From assembly GCA_938022935.1 (NCBI GenBank), contig CALIHL010000012.1:1-61825 (forward strand): DNA of 61,825 nucleotides, read 5' to 3'. Positions 1 through 8,835 of this stretch are shown piece by piece. The notes under the pieces are model-generated. The model did not search any database. It saw nothing but the letters and a program-made list of their open reading frames with translations, and was not told the DNA's origin. Source of the DNA: an uncultured Saprospiraceae bacterium. GTDB lineage: Bacteria > Bacteroidota > Bacteroidia > Chitinophagales > Saprospiraceae. The first letter of the stretch is position 1, and each line of letters begins with the position of its first letter. The position numbers and the translations under genes were made by a program.

Positions 1-2
1 TA

Positions 3-776
3 AGGGAGGCATTAAATAATTCTATCGCTCATCAGGATTACGAGTTAGGAGGTCGTATAAATGTTATCGAACGGCCGGATAGTCTAACTTTTAGCAATAA
101 GGGTAGTTTTATTCCTGGTTCTGTTGAAGAGGTTGTGAAGAAAGACATTCCAGAAGAAACATATCGAAACCCATTTTTAGTCGGTGCGATGTTCAATTTA
201 AAAATGGTAGATACAGAAGGTGGAGGAATAAGAAAAATGTTCAACATTCAGGCAAAGCGGTATTTTCCTCTTCCTGATTACGATATTGATAATTCAAGGG
301 TTCAGGTTGATTTGGTTGGGAAAGTGCTTGATATGGAATATGCCCGTATTTTAGCAAGAAGCGAAGATTTATCGTTGAATGATATTATCCTACTTGATAA
401 GGTGCAAAAGAAGAAGCCTTTAACTGATGAAGAGTTGAAATATTTGAGAAAGAATAGTTTAATAGAGGGCCGTAAGGGCAACATTTACCTTTCAAAAAAA
501 GTAGCTCAGAAGACAGGACAAAAAGATAGGTACTCTAAAGTTTCAGGGTTTGATAAACAGTATTACTTGGATTTAGTATGTAAAGCTATTGAGGAGCATG
601 AGTCAATGACAAGAAAGGAAGTTGATGCTTTATTATGGAACAAGTTGCCCGAAAGCTTGAATGAAGATCAAAAGAAGAACAAAGTGATGAACCTTATAAG
701 AGAACTAAGAGTGAATGGGAAAATCATAAATATGGGGACTACTCATAAACCAAGCTGGCGGTTGAATACAAATTAA
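3..776 (+). CDS. AlbA_2/RecG-like ATP-binding protein, C-terminal part (cut by left edge)
   Basis: The reading frame is already open at base 3, so the N-terminus lies outside the window; the GTG at 135 is internal. The visible part starts with REALNNSIAHQDYELGG, the GHKL-type ATP-binding signature found in the C-terminal half of 'RecG-like' AlbA_2 (Schlafen-type) proteins of COG2865. A phosphate-loop-like TEGGGIRKM stretch follows, then a helical tail of about 110 residues that looks like a winged helix. Proteins of this family are often encoded between hsdS and hsdR of type I restriction loci, and hsdR follows here about 500 bp downstream. I infer a regulatory or accessory role in that locus. 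The family call is good; the exact function is unknown. Confidence 0.75.
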   Translation, partial: REALNNSIAHQDYELGGRINVIERPDSLTFSNKGSFIPGSVEEVVKKDIPEETYRNPFLVGAMFNLKMVDTEGGGIRKMFNIQAKRYFPLPDYDIDNSRVQVDLVGKVLDMEYARILARSEDLSLNDIILLDKVQKKKPLTDEELKYLRKNSLIEGRKGNIYLSKKVAQKTGQKDRYSKVSGFDKQYYLDLVCKAIEEHESMTRKEVDALLWNKLPESLNEDQKKNKVMNLIRELRVNGKIINMGTTHKPSWRLNTN

Positions 777-1085
777 TAATAATGTATAGTTATGTGTAAA
801 ACACACAAATACACATAATTTATATGTATAAAAACTTAAATATCAATTAGTTATATCAAATTATCATAAAGATAAACTAATTTGTTTACGTGATTCTTAC
901 GTGTTTGGTTGAAAGTTATAGTTGTTGAGACGTATATAAATATTGTTTAATGAATATTCGATTTTTACGTGATTCCTGACGTGTTTAGATTATCGTGCAG
1001 GGCATGTAACTAAGCTCCTAAATAGCACAATATGCCACCTGATAATCAACGACTTATGATGTAACTGAATGTAACTAAAGCTTAA
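777..1085. other. Gene-free 309-bp gap with short direct repeats
   Basis: No coding sequence is convincing here. The stretch is AT-rich and has two near-identical 24-26-nt blocks at 885-908 and 962-987, both of the form TTTACGTGATTC..ACGTGTTT. A shorter repeat ATGTAACTAA..GCT occurs at about 1004 and 1068. No T-run terminator is seen after the upstream gene. The gap may be scar tissue between restriction-locus modules. Confidence 0.5.
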
Positions 1086-1160
1086 ATGACAATCCAATTC
1101 AAACAAATATTAAAGGATGGCCTTATCCAGCAACTGGGTAAACATGGAAACGCATTTGTA
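1086..1160 (+). pseudogene. Relic of an hsdR 5' end
   Basis: The first 20 or so codons (MTIQFKQILKDGLIQQLGK) align without gaps to the start of the hsdR gene at 1289 (MTTQSEQILENSLIQQLGK). Both copies share the run atccagcaactgggtaaac. After about codon 22 the likeness stops and the frame continues with unrelated, unlikely residues up to 1292, where it overlaps the real start of hsdR. I read it as the remnant of a second or earlier hsdR start, left by duplication or recombination, not as a functional 68-residue protein. A leader-peptide role cannot be excluded, because its stop overlaps the ATG of hsdR. Confidence 0.6.
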
Positions 1161-1288
1161 AAAAACGAAAGCCAAACTTTCGCTTGGCTTCCGCTCGACC
1201 AGGGTCACCCCAGTCCTTTTTCTTTGTGTCTGCAAATATGCAGCTATTATATTTTGGACGACAGAATTAGATTAGATAAAGTTCTTTT

Positions 1289-1993
1289 ATGACCACCCAA
1301 TCCGAACAAATATTAGAGAATAGCCTCATCCAGCAACTGGGTAAACTCGGTTATGAATCTGTTGTAATAGCAGATGAAGCAGCATTATTATCTAATCTAA
1401 AAACTCAGCTAGAAAAACACAACCAGATAACCTTATCAGATCAAGAATTTGCAAAGGTGCTGAACCACCTTAATAAGGGTAACATCTTTGATAGGGCAAA
1501 GACGCTTAGAGATAAGTTTCAACTCACCAAGGATGATGGACAGAGTACCTACATCGAGTTCATCAATATGGATCATTGGTGTCAGAATCAATATCAAGTC
1601 ACTAACCAAGTCACCATAGAAGGAAGCTATAAGAATAGATATGATGTGACCTTACTGGTCAATGGACTTCCATTAGTACAGATAGAACTGAAGCGCAGAG
1701 GATTGGAGATGAAAGAAGCCTTCAATCAGATCAACCGCTATCAAAGGCACTCCTTCTGGTCAGCGTATGGACTATTCCAGTATGTACAACTCTTTGTCAT
1801 CAGCAATGGTGTTAATACTAAGTACTACGCGAACAATCGTAAGACTTCATATAAGCAGACCTTCTATTGGTCGGACAAGGACAACAACAGAGTCACACAA
1901 CTGAAGGACTTCGCTAATGAGTTCTTAGAAAAGTGTCACCTCTCCAAGATGATCACGAGGTACATCGTGCTTCATGAGACAGACAAATACTGA
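1289..1993 (+). CDS. hsdR: Type I restriction enzyme R subunit, N-terminal nuclease part (split hsdR)
   Basis: These 234 residues form the N-terminal nuclease domain of HsdR, the DNA-cleaving and translocating subunit of a type I restriction-modification complex. The PD-(D/E)xK site is visible as D119 (NRYDVTLLV) with E133 and K135 (QIELKRRG), followed by a QxxxY motif at 147-151. The frame ends in TGA at 1991-1993, inside the segment that in intact HsdR leads straight into 'LMVLRPYQ', and the next ORF starts on the overlapping ATG (TGATG). The two parts together equal one normal HsdR. Adding one base after 1990 would fuse them, so this is either an authentic frameshift, a sequencing error, or a real two-polypeptide enzyme. 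hsdM and hsdS are not in the window and probably lie to the left. Confidence 0.88.
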   Translation: MTTQSEQILENSLIQQLGKLGYESVVIADEAALLSNLKTQLEKHNQITLSDQEFAKVLNHLNKGNIFDRAKTLRDKFQLTKDDGQSTYIEFINMDHWCQNQYQVTNQVTIEGSYKNRYDVTLLVNGLPLVQIELKRRGLEMKEAFNQINRYQRHSFWSAYGLFQYVQLFVISNGVNTKYYANNRKTSYKQTFYWSDKDNNRVTQLKDFANEFLEKCHLSKMITRYIVLHETDKY

Positions 1994-4203
1994 TGGTGCT
2001 TCGCCCTTATCAATATTTTGCAGTAGAAGAGATAATAGAAAGAGTAAAGAACTCAACAAAGAATGGTTACATCTGGCATACGACTGGTTCTGGGAAAACA
2101 CTGACTTCTTTTAAGGCAAGTCAGATCATTATGAGACTTCCGACTGTAGATAAGGTCGTCTTCTGTGTAGATAGAAATGACCTCGACTATCAGACGATGA
2201 AGGAGTTCAATAACTTCAAGAAGGATTGTGTGGATGGTACTGATAATACGAAAGTGCTGGTCCAACAATTTACAGATAGCACACAGCTCATTGTTACAAC
2301 GATTCAAAAGCTGAACACTGCCATCAGTAAGCAAAAGTATCTTGCAAAGATGCAATCGCAGAAAGATCAAAAGATCGTTTTCATATTTGACGAATGCCAT
2401 AGAAGCCAATTTGGAGATACACATAATCGGATTACTAAGTTTTTTGCGAATCATCAGTTATTTGGTTTTACAGGAACACCCATATTCGCAGAGAATGCCT
2501 CAAAGAATGATTTAGGAAAAAGGACTACTAAGGATTTATTTGATTTATGTCTTCATAAATATGTCATCACCGATGCGATCAGAGATGAAAATGTCCTGAA
2601 GTTCTCAATCGAATATGTCGGAAAGTATCGCAACAAGGCAGAGAGCGAGAATGAGGTCGACATTGAAGTAGAAGCGATAGATACAAAAGAGCTTTTAGAA
2701 GCGCCTGACAGACTCAACAAGATCACTGACTATATCATCCATCACCATAAGCGCAAGACGCATTCTGGAGAGTTTACTGCGATGTTTTGTGTGAGTAGTG
2801 TTGATGTGTTGATTCGATATTATGAGCTGTTCAAGAAGAAGAAAGAAGAGGGAAAACATAATTATAAAGTGGCTACTATATTTAGTTATACAGCCAATGA
2901 AGAAGACCAAGATGCTGATGGATATATAGAAGATGCCTTTGCTCAGACTGATGGTAAGGACACAAAAGAACATAAGCATACAAGAGACAAGCTGGATGAA
3001 TTTATAACCGATTATAATGACATGTTCCAGACTAAGTATAGCACCAAGGACAGCAAGTCATTTTATAATTACTACAAGGACATAGCTAATCGCGTCAAGA
3101 AGAAGCAAGTAGACATTTTGCTTGTAGTCAATATGTTTTTAACTGGTTTTGATAGTAAGCCACTTAATACTTTGTACGTGGATAAGAATCTGCGCTACCA
3201 TGGTTTGATCCAAGCCTACAGTCGCACCAATCGTATACTCAACGAGTTGAAGTCACAAGGGAATATCTTGTCTTTTAGAAATCTGAAGAAGCGGACAGAT
3301 GAAGCAATCATTCTATTTTCAAATAAGGATGCCATTGAAGAAATCATCATACCACCTTATGAAGAACAAGTAGATAGATTCGATAATGCATTCACAGTGT
3401 TACTAAAGATTGCCCCTACTTATCAAAGTGTTGATAAATTAAAAGATGAAAATGAAGAATTGGCTTTTGTGCAGCAATTCAGAGAAGTGATGCGCACGCT
3501 CAATGTGCTCCAATCCTTTGCTGACTTTTCTTGGGATAATGTCGAGATGGATGCGCAACAATTTGAAAATTATAAAAGCAAATATCTCGATCTATATGAT
3601 AAGGTAAAAACCGACAATCAAAAGGAAGTTGTCTCAGTATTGGATGAGGTAGACTTCGAGTTAGAGTTGATACATCGTGATGAAATCAACGTGACATATA
3701 TACTTGGACTTCTTGCTGACTTGCATGATACAGCTCCTAAAGACAAAGCCAAGAAGCAACAACAGATTGTTGAAATGCTTACTGGTCAGGCACAACTCAG
3801 AAGCAAGAAAGAACTCATCGAGAAATTCATCAAAGACAACCTCCCACAGATAGAGGACAGCAGGAATATCCCTGATGAATTCGATGGTTTTTGGAATGGA
3901 GAAAAGAAAAAAGCCTTTGAATCTATGTGTGAAGAAGAAGGTCTACAGCCAGATAAACTAGATAAGATTATTAATAACTATTTGTTCTCTGGAAGAAAAC
4001 CTTTGAGGGATAAGATAATCGGGAGCCTTAAATCCAAGCCTAGTGTACTAAAACGTAAATCAATCGGAGAAAGAGTCCTTCAGAAGATGTTAAGTTTTGT
4101 AGAGACTTATATTACCGATGTACCAGCAAGCAACGCGAAGATTTACCAATTGTCAAGTCTGCCGTTGGATATGGCGGCTGATGAGACTGAAGGATATAAT
4201 TAA
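1993..4203 (+). CDS. hsdR: Type I restriction enzyme R subunit, motor and C-terminal part (split hsdR)
   Basis: These 736 residues hold the superfamily 2 helicase-like translocase and C-terminal helical domain of HsdR. Walker A is HTTGSGKT (29-36), the DEAD-box variant is DECH (133-136), motif III is TGTP (160-163), and motifs V/VI are seen around LTGFDSKPL and YSRTNRI. The protein begins MVLRPYQYFA, which in intact HsdR lies directly after the nuclease domain, so the gene is cut exactly at the domain border. The ATG overlaps the upstream TGA by one base, which would allow termination-reinitiation. All motor motifs look intact, so the split may be recent or tolerated. Confidence 0.9.
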   Translation: MVLRPYQYFAVEEIIERVKNSTKNGYIWHTTGSGKTLTSFKASQIIMRLPTVDKVVFCVDRNDLDYQTMKEFNNFKKDCVDGTDNTKVLVQQFTDSTQLIVTTIQKLNTAISKQKYLAKMQSQKDQKIVFIFDECHRSQFGDTHNRITKFFANHQLFGFTGTPIFAENASKNDLGKRTTKDLFDLCLHKYVITDAIRDENVLKFSIEYVGKYRNKAESENEVDIEVEAIDTKELLEAPDRLNKITDYIIHHHKRKTHSGEFTAMFCVSSVDVLIRYYELFKKKKEEGKHNYKVATIFSYTANEEDQDADGYIEDAFAQTDGKDTKEHKHTRDKLDEFITDYNDMFQTKYSTKDSKSFYNYYKDIANRVKKKQVDILLVVNMFLTGFDSKPLNTLYVDKNLRYHGLIQAYSRTNRILNELKSQGNILSFRNLKKRTDEAIILFSNKDAIEEIIIPPYEEQVDRFDNAFTVLLKIAPTYQSVDKLKDENEELAFVQQFREVMRTLNVLQSFADFSWDNVEMDAQQFENYKSKYLDLYDKVKTDNQKEVVSVLDEVDFELELIHRDEINVTYILGLLADLHDTAPKDKAKKQQQIVEMLTGQAQLRSKKELIEKFIKDNLPQIEDSRNIPDEFDGFWNGEKKKAFESMCEEEGLQPDKLDKIINNYLFSGRKPLRDKIIGSLKSKPSVLKRKSIGERVLQKMLSFVETYITDVPASNAKIYQLSSLPLDMAADETEGYN

Positions 4204-4208
4204 TATTT

Positions 4209-4802
4209 ATGCTATCTACCACAGAGTTATTTGTTGAACATATTATCTCAGGCATTCTTTCATTAATTTGGATTGGTGCGATTGTATTTTGTTTCACTGG
4301 TGTTGATACTTCTTTCATGCCTTTGATAAAAGACTTATGGGGGCTATTGGCTGTGGTTGCCACGGCTATAGCTTACCCTGTTGGAATATTTGTGGATACG
4401 GCAGCTGATAAGATCTTAGAGAATTGGAATGGAAAGATAAAAAAGTAAGCTTTTAAAGACAGCGAACATTACAATAATGTAAGCCTCTTGCATATAATTC
4501 AAGTCCTAAAAAATGATAACATCACGAACTACTTCACTTATAATAGATTCAAAACAAGAGTATCTCGGTCGTCAGCTTTGAATTTTCTATTTATCGGAAT
4601 TGCGGCTCCTGTATTTATAATGAATCAAGGAGCTGATATGGGTTTAGAGTTTCCAGGTAAACTCGCACTCACACTAAGTATCACCTTCCTATTGCTCTCA
4701 ATAGTTGCGTTTCTCTTATGGAGGGAGATCGCTAAGACTGTTTATAGACGGATAAAGCAGGTGATTGACGATAACCCTGATGTGCTGTCAAGTGCAGCCT
4801 AA
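4209..4802 (+). pseudogene. Small polytopic membrane protein interrupted by an in-frame stop
   Basis: An ATG frame of 79 codons (4209-4448) ends in TAA at 4446-4448. The same frame then stays open to 4802, and the residues directly after the stop (AFKDSEHYNNVSLLHIIQ) read like ordinary protein. Joined, they give a 197-residue protein with two hydrophobic segments before the stop (about residues 12-30 and 45-62) and two after it (about 120-138 and 148-168). I infer one gene with a nonsense mutation. Alternatives are two separate small genes, the second starting at TTG 4488, or stop readthrough. The function is not recognised. The gene starts 5 bases after hsdR, so it probably belongs to the restriction operon. 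Confidence 0.6.
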
Positions 4803-4825
4803 GGGTTTAAAAAGGGCAAGGTAGA

Positions 4826-5095
4826 TTATTGGGTAATCAAATCGATCAGACTTAAGCCTTCTTTCTCTATGTCCCTCCTCCATTTCTCATATAGCCTCTT
4901 GATTCTTTTTTCTGAAAAAGTTGAGCCGAGTTTTACTTCTTTTTCCAATAATTCGTTTTGGTAATATTTTATTAGTTTTTTATGATCAGTACCAAGAAGG
5001 GTAATTCCCAAACGGTACGTCCCAATATCTTTATCTAAGAGCATTGATACCAATTCTCGAGGCAGATAGCTTAAGTGATTATAGGGGAAATTCAT
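4826..5095 (-). CDS. Hypothetical small protein downstream of the PhoD-like gene
   Basis: This is an 89-residue, charged, mostly helical protein (MNFPYNHLSYLPRELVSMLL...) with no signal peptide or membrane segment. Its ATG lies 10 bases after the stop of the phosphatase gene, on the same strand, which suggests co-transcription. I recognise no family. The C-terminal part (FSEKRIKRLYEKWRRDIEKEG) could form an amphipathic helix. The coding call rests on spacing and reasonable composition only. Confidence 0.55.
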   Translation of the reverse strand: MNFPYNHLSYLPRELVSMLLDKDIGTYRLGITLLGTDHKKLIKYYQNELLEKEVKLGSTFSEKRIKRLYEKWRRDIEKEGLSLIDLITQ

Positions 5096-5105
5096 TTTTA
5101 ATTAT

Positions 5106-7772
5106 TCAACTTTTAACCTTCAAACTCTCCATACTCTCCACCAACCTCATCTCCCTAATTCTTCTAATTGTATAAGTTCGATCCAGATCAAAAACCATCG
5201 GTTTAAACTGTCCTGCAGGTGGTCGATAAGCATAGATGATCTCATTAGTCTCTTGATCAACTAAGTGAATTACATCTTGCCCATCCACACTGATTGCTTC
5301 AAGATGACCCACAACCTTACGCCCATAATTTTCTAATTGATTGATCTTCATGGGCCAGTCAGGATAGGGCGTGTTATCTGGTGCGGCTTGACTTGGTCCA
5401 GCCCATCTTGGCCAAACTGCGATGTCTATGTCTCGTGATGTTTTCTCAAATGATATGATAGAATATCCCGGGGCTTTATCAAAAACCATAGATGGCTCGC
5501 GATCTATATCATGTGGATTGGCGATACCTTTCACAGTTATTTTATTGCCAAATCCATCCTCGTAATTGCCGGTATATTTTCTAATATCGTTGGATGCCTT
5601 ACCACCTTCGCTTTCTACTGCCGGAAACCATCGCCTTGGCCAAAGATTAGCAACTGCTGGACTTGAGACCCAATATCCGCCATCACCGTATTCGTCAACC
5701 CCATATTGTCCGGTAGATCCAAGATGTTGATCGCCTGTGAGATGAAGTGCAAATGCTTTTCTAATCGTCTTGATGGCTTTGTCTCTTTTGTTTTGTGGCC
5801 AACCATTAGAATCAAAGTCAGCGACGGGTCGATCATCGGTCGGGTATTCATCAACTTTGTATTTCTTCAGACCAGGTACGTATTTGTCATGCCAGATGTG
5901 AGCGGGTAGGGTAGCGACATTGCAAAAAGGAGTTTGTGATATCACGGCTTTGAATTGTGTGTCATCACTCCAGTCAGCTATCCATTCTTCTAAGAATGCT
6001 TCTTGCCTCGGCCCGAGAAGCTCAGCATCAGGATGGAAAGCATCTGTCTTGGGATCCCAAGATTTGTTTTGCGGCCATCCGTTTTCTATTTCAGCGTCTG
6101 GGAAGAATTGTTTGGGAGCAGTCTTCCATTGGCGATCACCAAGAATGGCAAAGCTTACTCCGCCGTACTTCAAGTGACTATAGTAAACTGTGATGTCTTG
6201 TAAGATTGGTGTTGGATCATCTGGGTCAGGCAGATGTCCCGTTTGTGTGCGATGTACCATGTTGACAAATTCTCCTGACTCCTTATAACCGCCGCTGTCT
6301 TGGCCGAAGTATCCATAGCCTTTAGACACATCAGCGGCTTTGCCTCCTTCGCCCCACAGATTGCCATGAAACACATCGTGATCATCAGGTATGATAACAG
6401 TTGGTGTGCTTCTCATCAGATCTCTGAATGACCAACCGAAGATGTACCACTTGCGCTGATAGTCTAAGAGGCTATTGCGTTCTACACCATATCCAGCGAC
6501 TCGTTCGTATAACTGATCTCCATGAAACGCTATGAAGTCTGGCGTGTGAGCAGCAACATTATCAACAAGATCTTGATGAGGGAATCCTCTGTCATCGACA
6601 CAAGAGAGCGAAGCCATTTTGAGTTTGCTGGTTTTAGGATCCTTTTTGATGATACCTTTGTAAAAGTGATTTGCGCCAGCCTTATCAGTATAGCTGATTT
6701 TATAATTGTGATCTGTGGTGTCATCCCAATCTGATATTCTAAATAGCGCGTTTCTACCTTCTTGATCAATATCTGAAGTCTGTACTTCTTTACCATCTAT
6801 GATCAGCGTGGCTGTTCTTGTATTGTTTCCTATGGGTGCAAACTGAGTACTCATCTTCATGATATTGTCAGATAGGGTATGCTGCGTCCATAGGATCGGA
6901 CCATAAGATCGCTCACCATGATTTGAGATTTTAGCACCTGATACTTTCCAATTAGAGAAAGCATAATTGGTTTCGCCGCCAACTCTTTTGTTTAGATCTT
7001 TGAGATCAGTGTAAGCAGGTCTTTCTCTTTGATGATCGATGGTATCTGGTGTGCTTTGAGAACAAGTGATAGCCATTAATCCAGCAAGCCATGATTGATG
7101 AACGGTTGATGTCATTGAGAGGCCTTCTTGTTCATTGCCCTGATTGTATGATACTGTAAGATCATATAAGTCAGAGTCGTTTTTGGGTACGGCGCTAATG
7201 GCAAGTGATCCTTCATTCACTTTTTTGATGTCGGTTTCTTGAACATTGTCAAGGCTTCCGATGAATAAGGTGCCAGCTATAGTGATCCCAACGCTAAGCC
7301 CTCTACCCTTGATAACATCGTCGCGATAATCATCAAACTGCCCTTTTAACCCAAGTTGAAATCCTACCCAGCCTATTGGGTTAAGCCCTTTGGGTAATGC
7401 ATCAGGTATAGCCTCTGAAGTCGGTTTCTGTGATTTTTTATTTACCGTGTTGAGTCTTTCGATATCTACAGAGATCTCAAAGCTTCCCAAGTCGTCATTG
7501 ATACTTCTTGTTAACAGCACAACATTCCTATCTCCTCCGGAGATTTCACATTTCAGTTTGCCATCCGCTTGCTTCCAAGCTTGAAGAGGGTTGAGCCAAT
7601 AATCTTCTCCAGCCCAATGTCGATCTATCGATGTGTCGGACCAATCTGACTGAAAGTTGGCATTAGGTTCTGTGTCGCAGCTATTGAAGAATAATGCAGT
7701 CAGAATTATAAGAATGAAGAAAAAATATTTCACGTAAGTATAATTATGAGGAGAAGATACAGAGAAGTTCAT
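5106..7772 (-). CDS. PhoD-like phosphatase/phosphodiesterase, predicted lipoprotein
   Basis: This is an 888-residue member of the alkaline phosphatase D-like metallophosphatase group. Metal-site motifs appear in order: SCVDD (390-394), HGDQLY (417-422), DDHDVFHG (463-470), GDRQW (545-549) and LTGDQHLG (678-685). Before the catalytic part are about 350 residues of beta-rich sequence, probably a sugar-binding-like or Fn-like module. The N-terminus is hydrophobic and ends in FFNSC, with Cys32 as the likely lipidation site, so the protein should sit on the outer membrane or periplasmic face. A GTG at residue 14 (base 7733) would give a more typical signal peptide length than the ATG used here. 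The substrate is unknown; phosphate esters or lipoteichoic-acid-like polymers are typical for the family. Confidence 0.85.
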   Translation of the reverse strand: MNFSVSSPHNYTYVKYFFFILIILTALFFNSCDTEPNANFQSDWSDTSIDRHWAGEDYWLNPLQAWKQADGKLKCEISGGDRNVVLLTRSINDDLGSFEISVDIERLNTVNKKSQKPTSEAIPDALPKGLNPIGWVGFQLGLKGQFDDYRDDVIKGRGLSVGITIAGTLFIGSLDNVQETDIKKVNEGSLAISAVPKNDSDLYDLTVSYNQGNEQEGLSMTSTVHQSWLAGLMAITCSQSTPDTIDHQRERPAYTDLKDLNKRVGGETNYAFSNWKVSGAKISNHGERSYGPILWTQHTLSDNIMKMSTQFAPIGNNTRTATLIIDGKEVQTSDIDQEGRNALFRISDWDDTTDHNYKISYTDKAGANHFYKGIIKKDPKTSKLKMASLSCVDDRGFPHQDLVDNVAAHTPDFIAFHGDQLYERVAGYGVERNSLLDYQRKWYIFGWSFRDLMRSTPTVIIPDDHDVFHGNLWGEGGKAADVSKGYGYFGQDSGGYKESGEFVNMVHRTQTGHLPDPDDPTPILQDITVYYSHLKYGGVSFAILGDRQWKTAPKQFFPDAEIENGWPQNKSWDPKTDAFHPDAELLGPRQEAFLEEWIADWSDDTQFKAVISQTPFCNVATLPAHIWHDKYVPGLKKYKVDEYPTDDRPVADFDSNGWPQNKRDKAIKTIRKAFALHLTGDQHLGSTGQYGVDEYGDGGYWVSSPAVANLWPRRWFPAVESEGGKASNDIRKYTGNYEDGFGNKITVKGIANPHDIDREPSMVFDKAPGYSIISFEKTSRDIDIAVWPRWAGPSQAAPDNTPYPDWPMKINQLENYGRKVVGHLEAISVDGQDVIHLVDQETNEIIYAYRPPAGQFKPMVFDLDRTYTIRRIREMRLVESMESLKVKS

Positions 7773-7814
7773 AAGTAGGATAAAACGCGCTAATATCCAT
7801 TACCTTTGGATACA

Positions 7815-8303
7815 ATGAAAACGATAAAAGATCTCAAAGCTTCATTACCCCAAGTAGGGAGGATAGAGTGGATTGGTATTCGGTCAAAAAGAAGAGCAGA
7901 GGTCATCTCAGTTGAACGTGTATCTATATCAGAAGAAGAAGGTATAGAAGGAGATCATTATAGCAAGCAAGGTGGGAAACGCATGGTTACTTTGATCCAG
8001 AAAGAGCATCTTGACGTTGTTTCAACCTTGTTGCGAAAAGAGGTAAGCCCAGGTCAGATTAGACGAAACATAGTTGTCTCAGGTATCAATCTTTTAGCAC
8101 TTCATGATGAGACATTTTCGCTAGGTGAAGAAGTGGTTTTGAAAGGCACTGGGTACTGCCATCCATGTAGTCGGATGGAAGAAAATCTTGGCGCGGGAGG
8201 TTACAATGCCATGAGAGGTCATGGGGGAATAACTGCGGTTGTTGTCGATGGAGGCGAAATAAGTGTTGGCAACCAAGCGAAACTTCAAAACGAGATTGGG
8301 TAG
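7815..8303 (+). CDS. MOSC domain protein
   Basis: This 162-residue protein is a MOSC (molybdenum cofactor sulfurase C-terminal) domain standing alone. Such proteins bind a sulfur-carrying cofactor or the molybdenum cofactor through a conserved Cys. The signature is the YCHPCSRME segment, preceded by EGDHYSKQGGKRMVTL and followed by MRGHGGITAVV. I start at ATG 7815 and not at the in-frame TTG 7806. A TACCTTTG box at 7801-7808 resembles the Bacteroidota -7 element and would put transcription start close to that ATG. moaC and mobA follow on the same strand, so it belongs to a cofactor-synthesis group. Confidence 0.85.
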   Translation: MKTIKDLKASLPQVGRIEWIGIRSKRRAEVISVERVSISEEEGIEGDHYSKQGGKRMVTLIQKEHLDVVSTLLRKEVSPGQIRRNIVVSGINLLALHDETFSLGEEVVLKGTGYCHPCSRMEENLGAGGYNAMRGHGGITAVVVDGGEISVGNQAKLQNEIG

Positions 8304-8354
8304 ATGGTTTCGTTTATAAAAAATATACATATTTTTAATAATTGATATATCAAG

Positions 8355-8834
8355 ATGAGTAATTCTTTCTCACACTTAGATAAAAACGGCGACCCTTCGA
8401 TGGTCGATGTTGGAACAAAGGCTGTTACAAAAAGAGAGGCAACAGCTCGCTCCATTGTAACACTTCCTGCTGAGGTGGTTGATATCATTACAAAGGATGA
8501 GATCCATACCAAGAAAGGACCTGTTTTTCAGACGGCGATCTTGGCTGGGATCATGGGTGCGAAGAAGACAAGTGATCTTATACCCTTATGCCATCCACTA
8601 CCCATCAATAAGTGTGGGGTTGATATATCAATAAGTGAAAATAATCAGGTGTTAGTTACCTGTACAGTCAAAACTGAGGGTAAAACTGGTGTTGAAATGG
8701 AAGCGCTTACTGGCGCCTCTATAGCGGCTCTGACCATCTATGATATGTGCAAAGCTTTCTCTCATGACATCATCATAGAGTCGACTCAGCTCATTAGTAA
8801 GTCAGGAGGCAAAAGAGATTTTCAAAGATCGTGA
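8355..8834 (+). CDS. moaC: Cyclic pyranopterin monophosphate synthase MoaC
   Basis: These 159 residues match the full length of MoaC, which with MoaA turns GTP into cyclic pyranopterin monophosphate, the first step of molybdenum cofactor synthesis in the cytoplasm. The family signatures are present: MVDVGTKAVTKREATA near the start, LIPLCHPLP, and KTGVEMEALTGAS followed by ALTIYDMCKA. The gene ends one base before the ATG of mobA, so the two are almost certainly co-transcribed. moaA, moaD, moaE and moeA are not in the window. Confidence 0.96.
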   Translation: MSNSFSHLDKNGDPSMVDVGTKAVTKREATARSIVTLPAEVVDIITKDEIHTKKGPVFQTAILAGIMGAKKTSDLIPLCHPLPINKCGVDISISENNQVLVTCTVKTEGKTGVEMEALTGASIAALTIYDMCKAFSHDIIIESTQLISKSGGKRDFQRS

Positions 8835-8835
8835 T

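Noticed and set aside
1150-1190. AAGCCAA/TTGGCTT hairpin inside the hsdR relic as a terminator
   Set aside because: No T-run follows, and it lies in unlike sequence; it may be part of the recombination scar.
1985-1998. Programmed -1 frameshift to produce full-length HsdR
   Set aside because: No slippery heptamer of the X-XXY-YYZ kind or stimulatory hairpin is seen at the junction; reinitiation or mutation is simpler.
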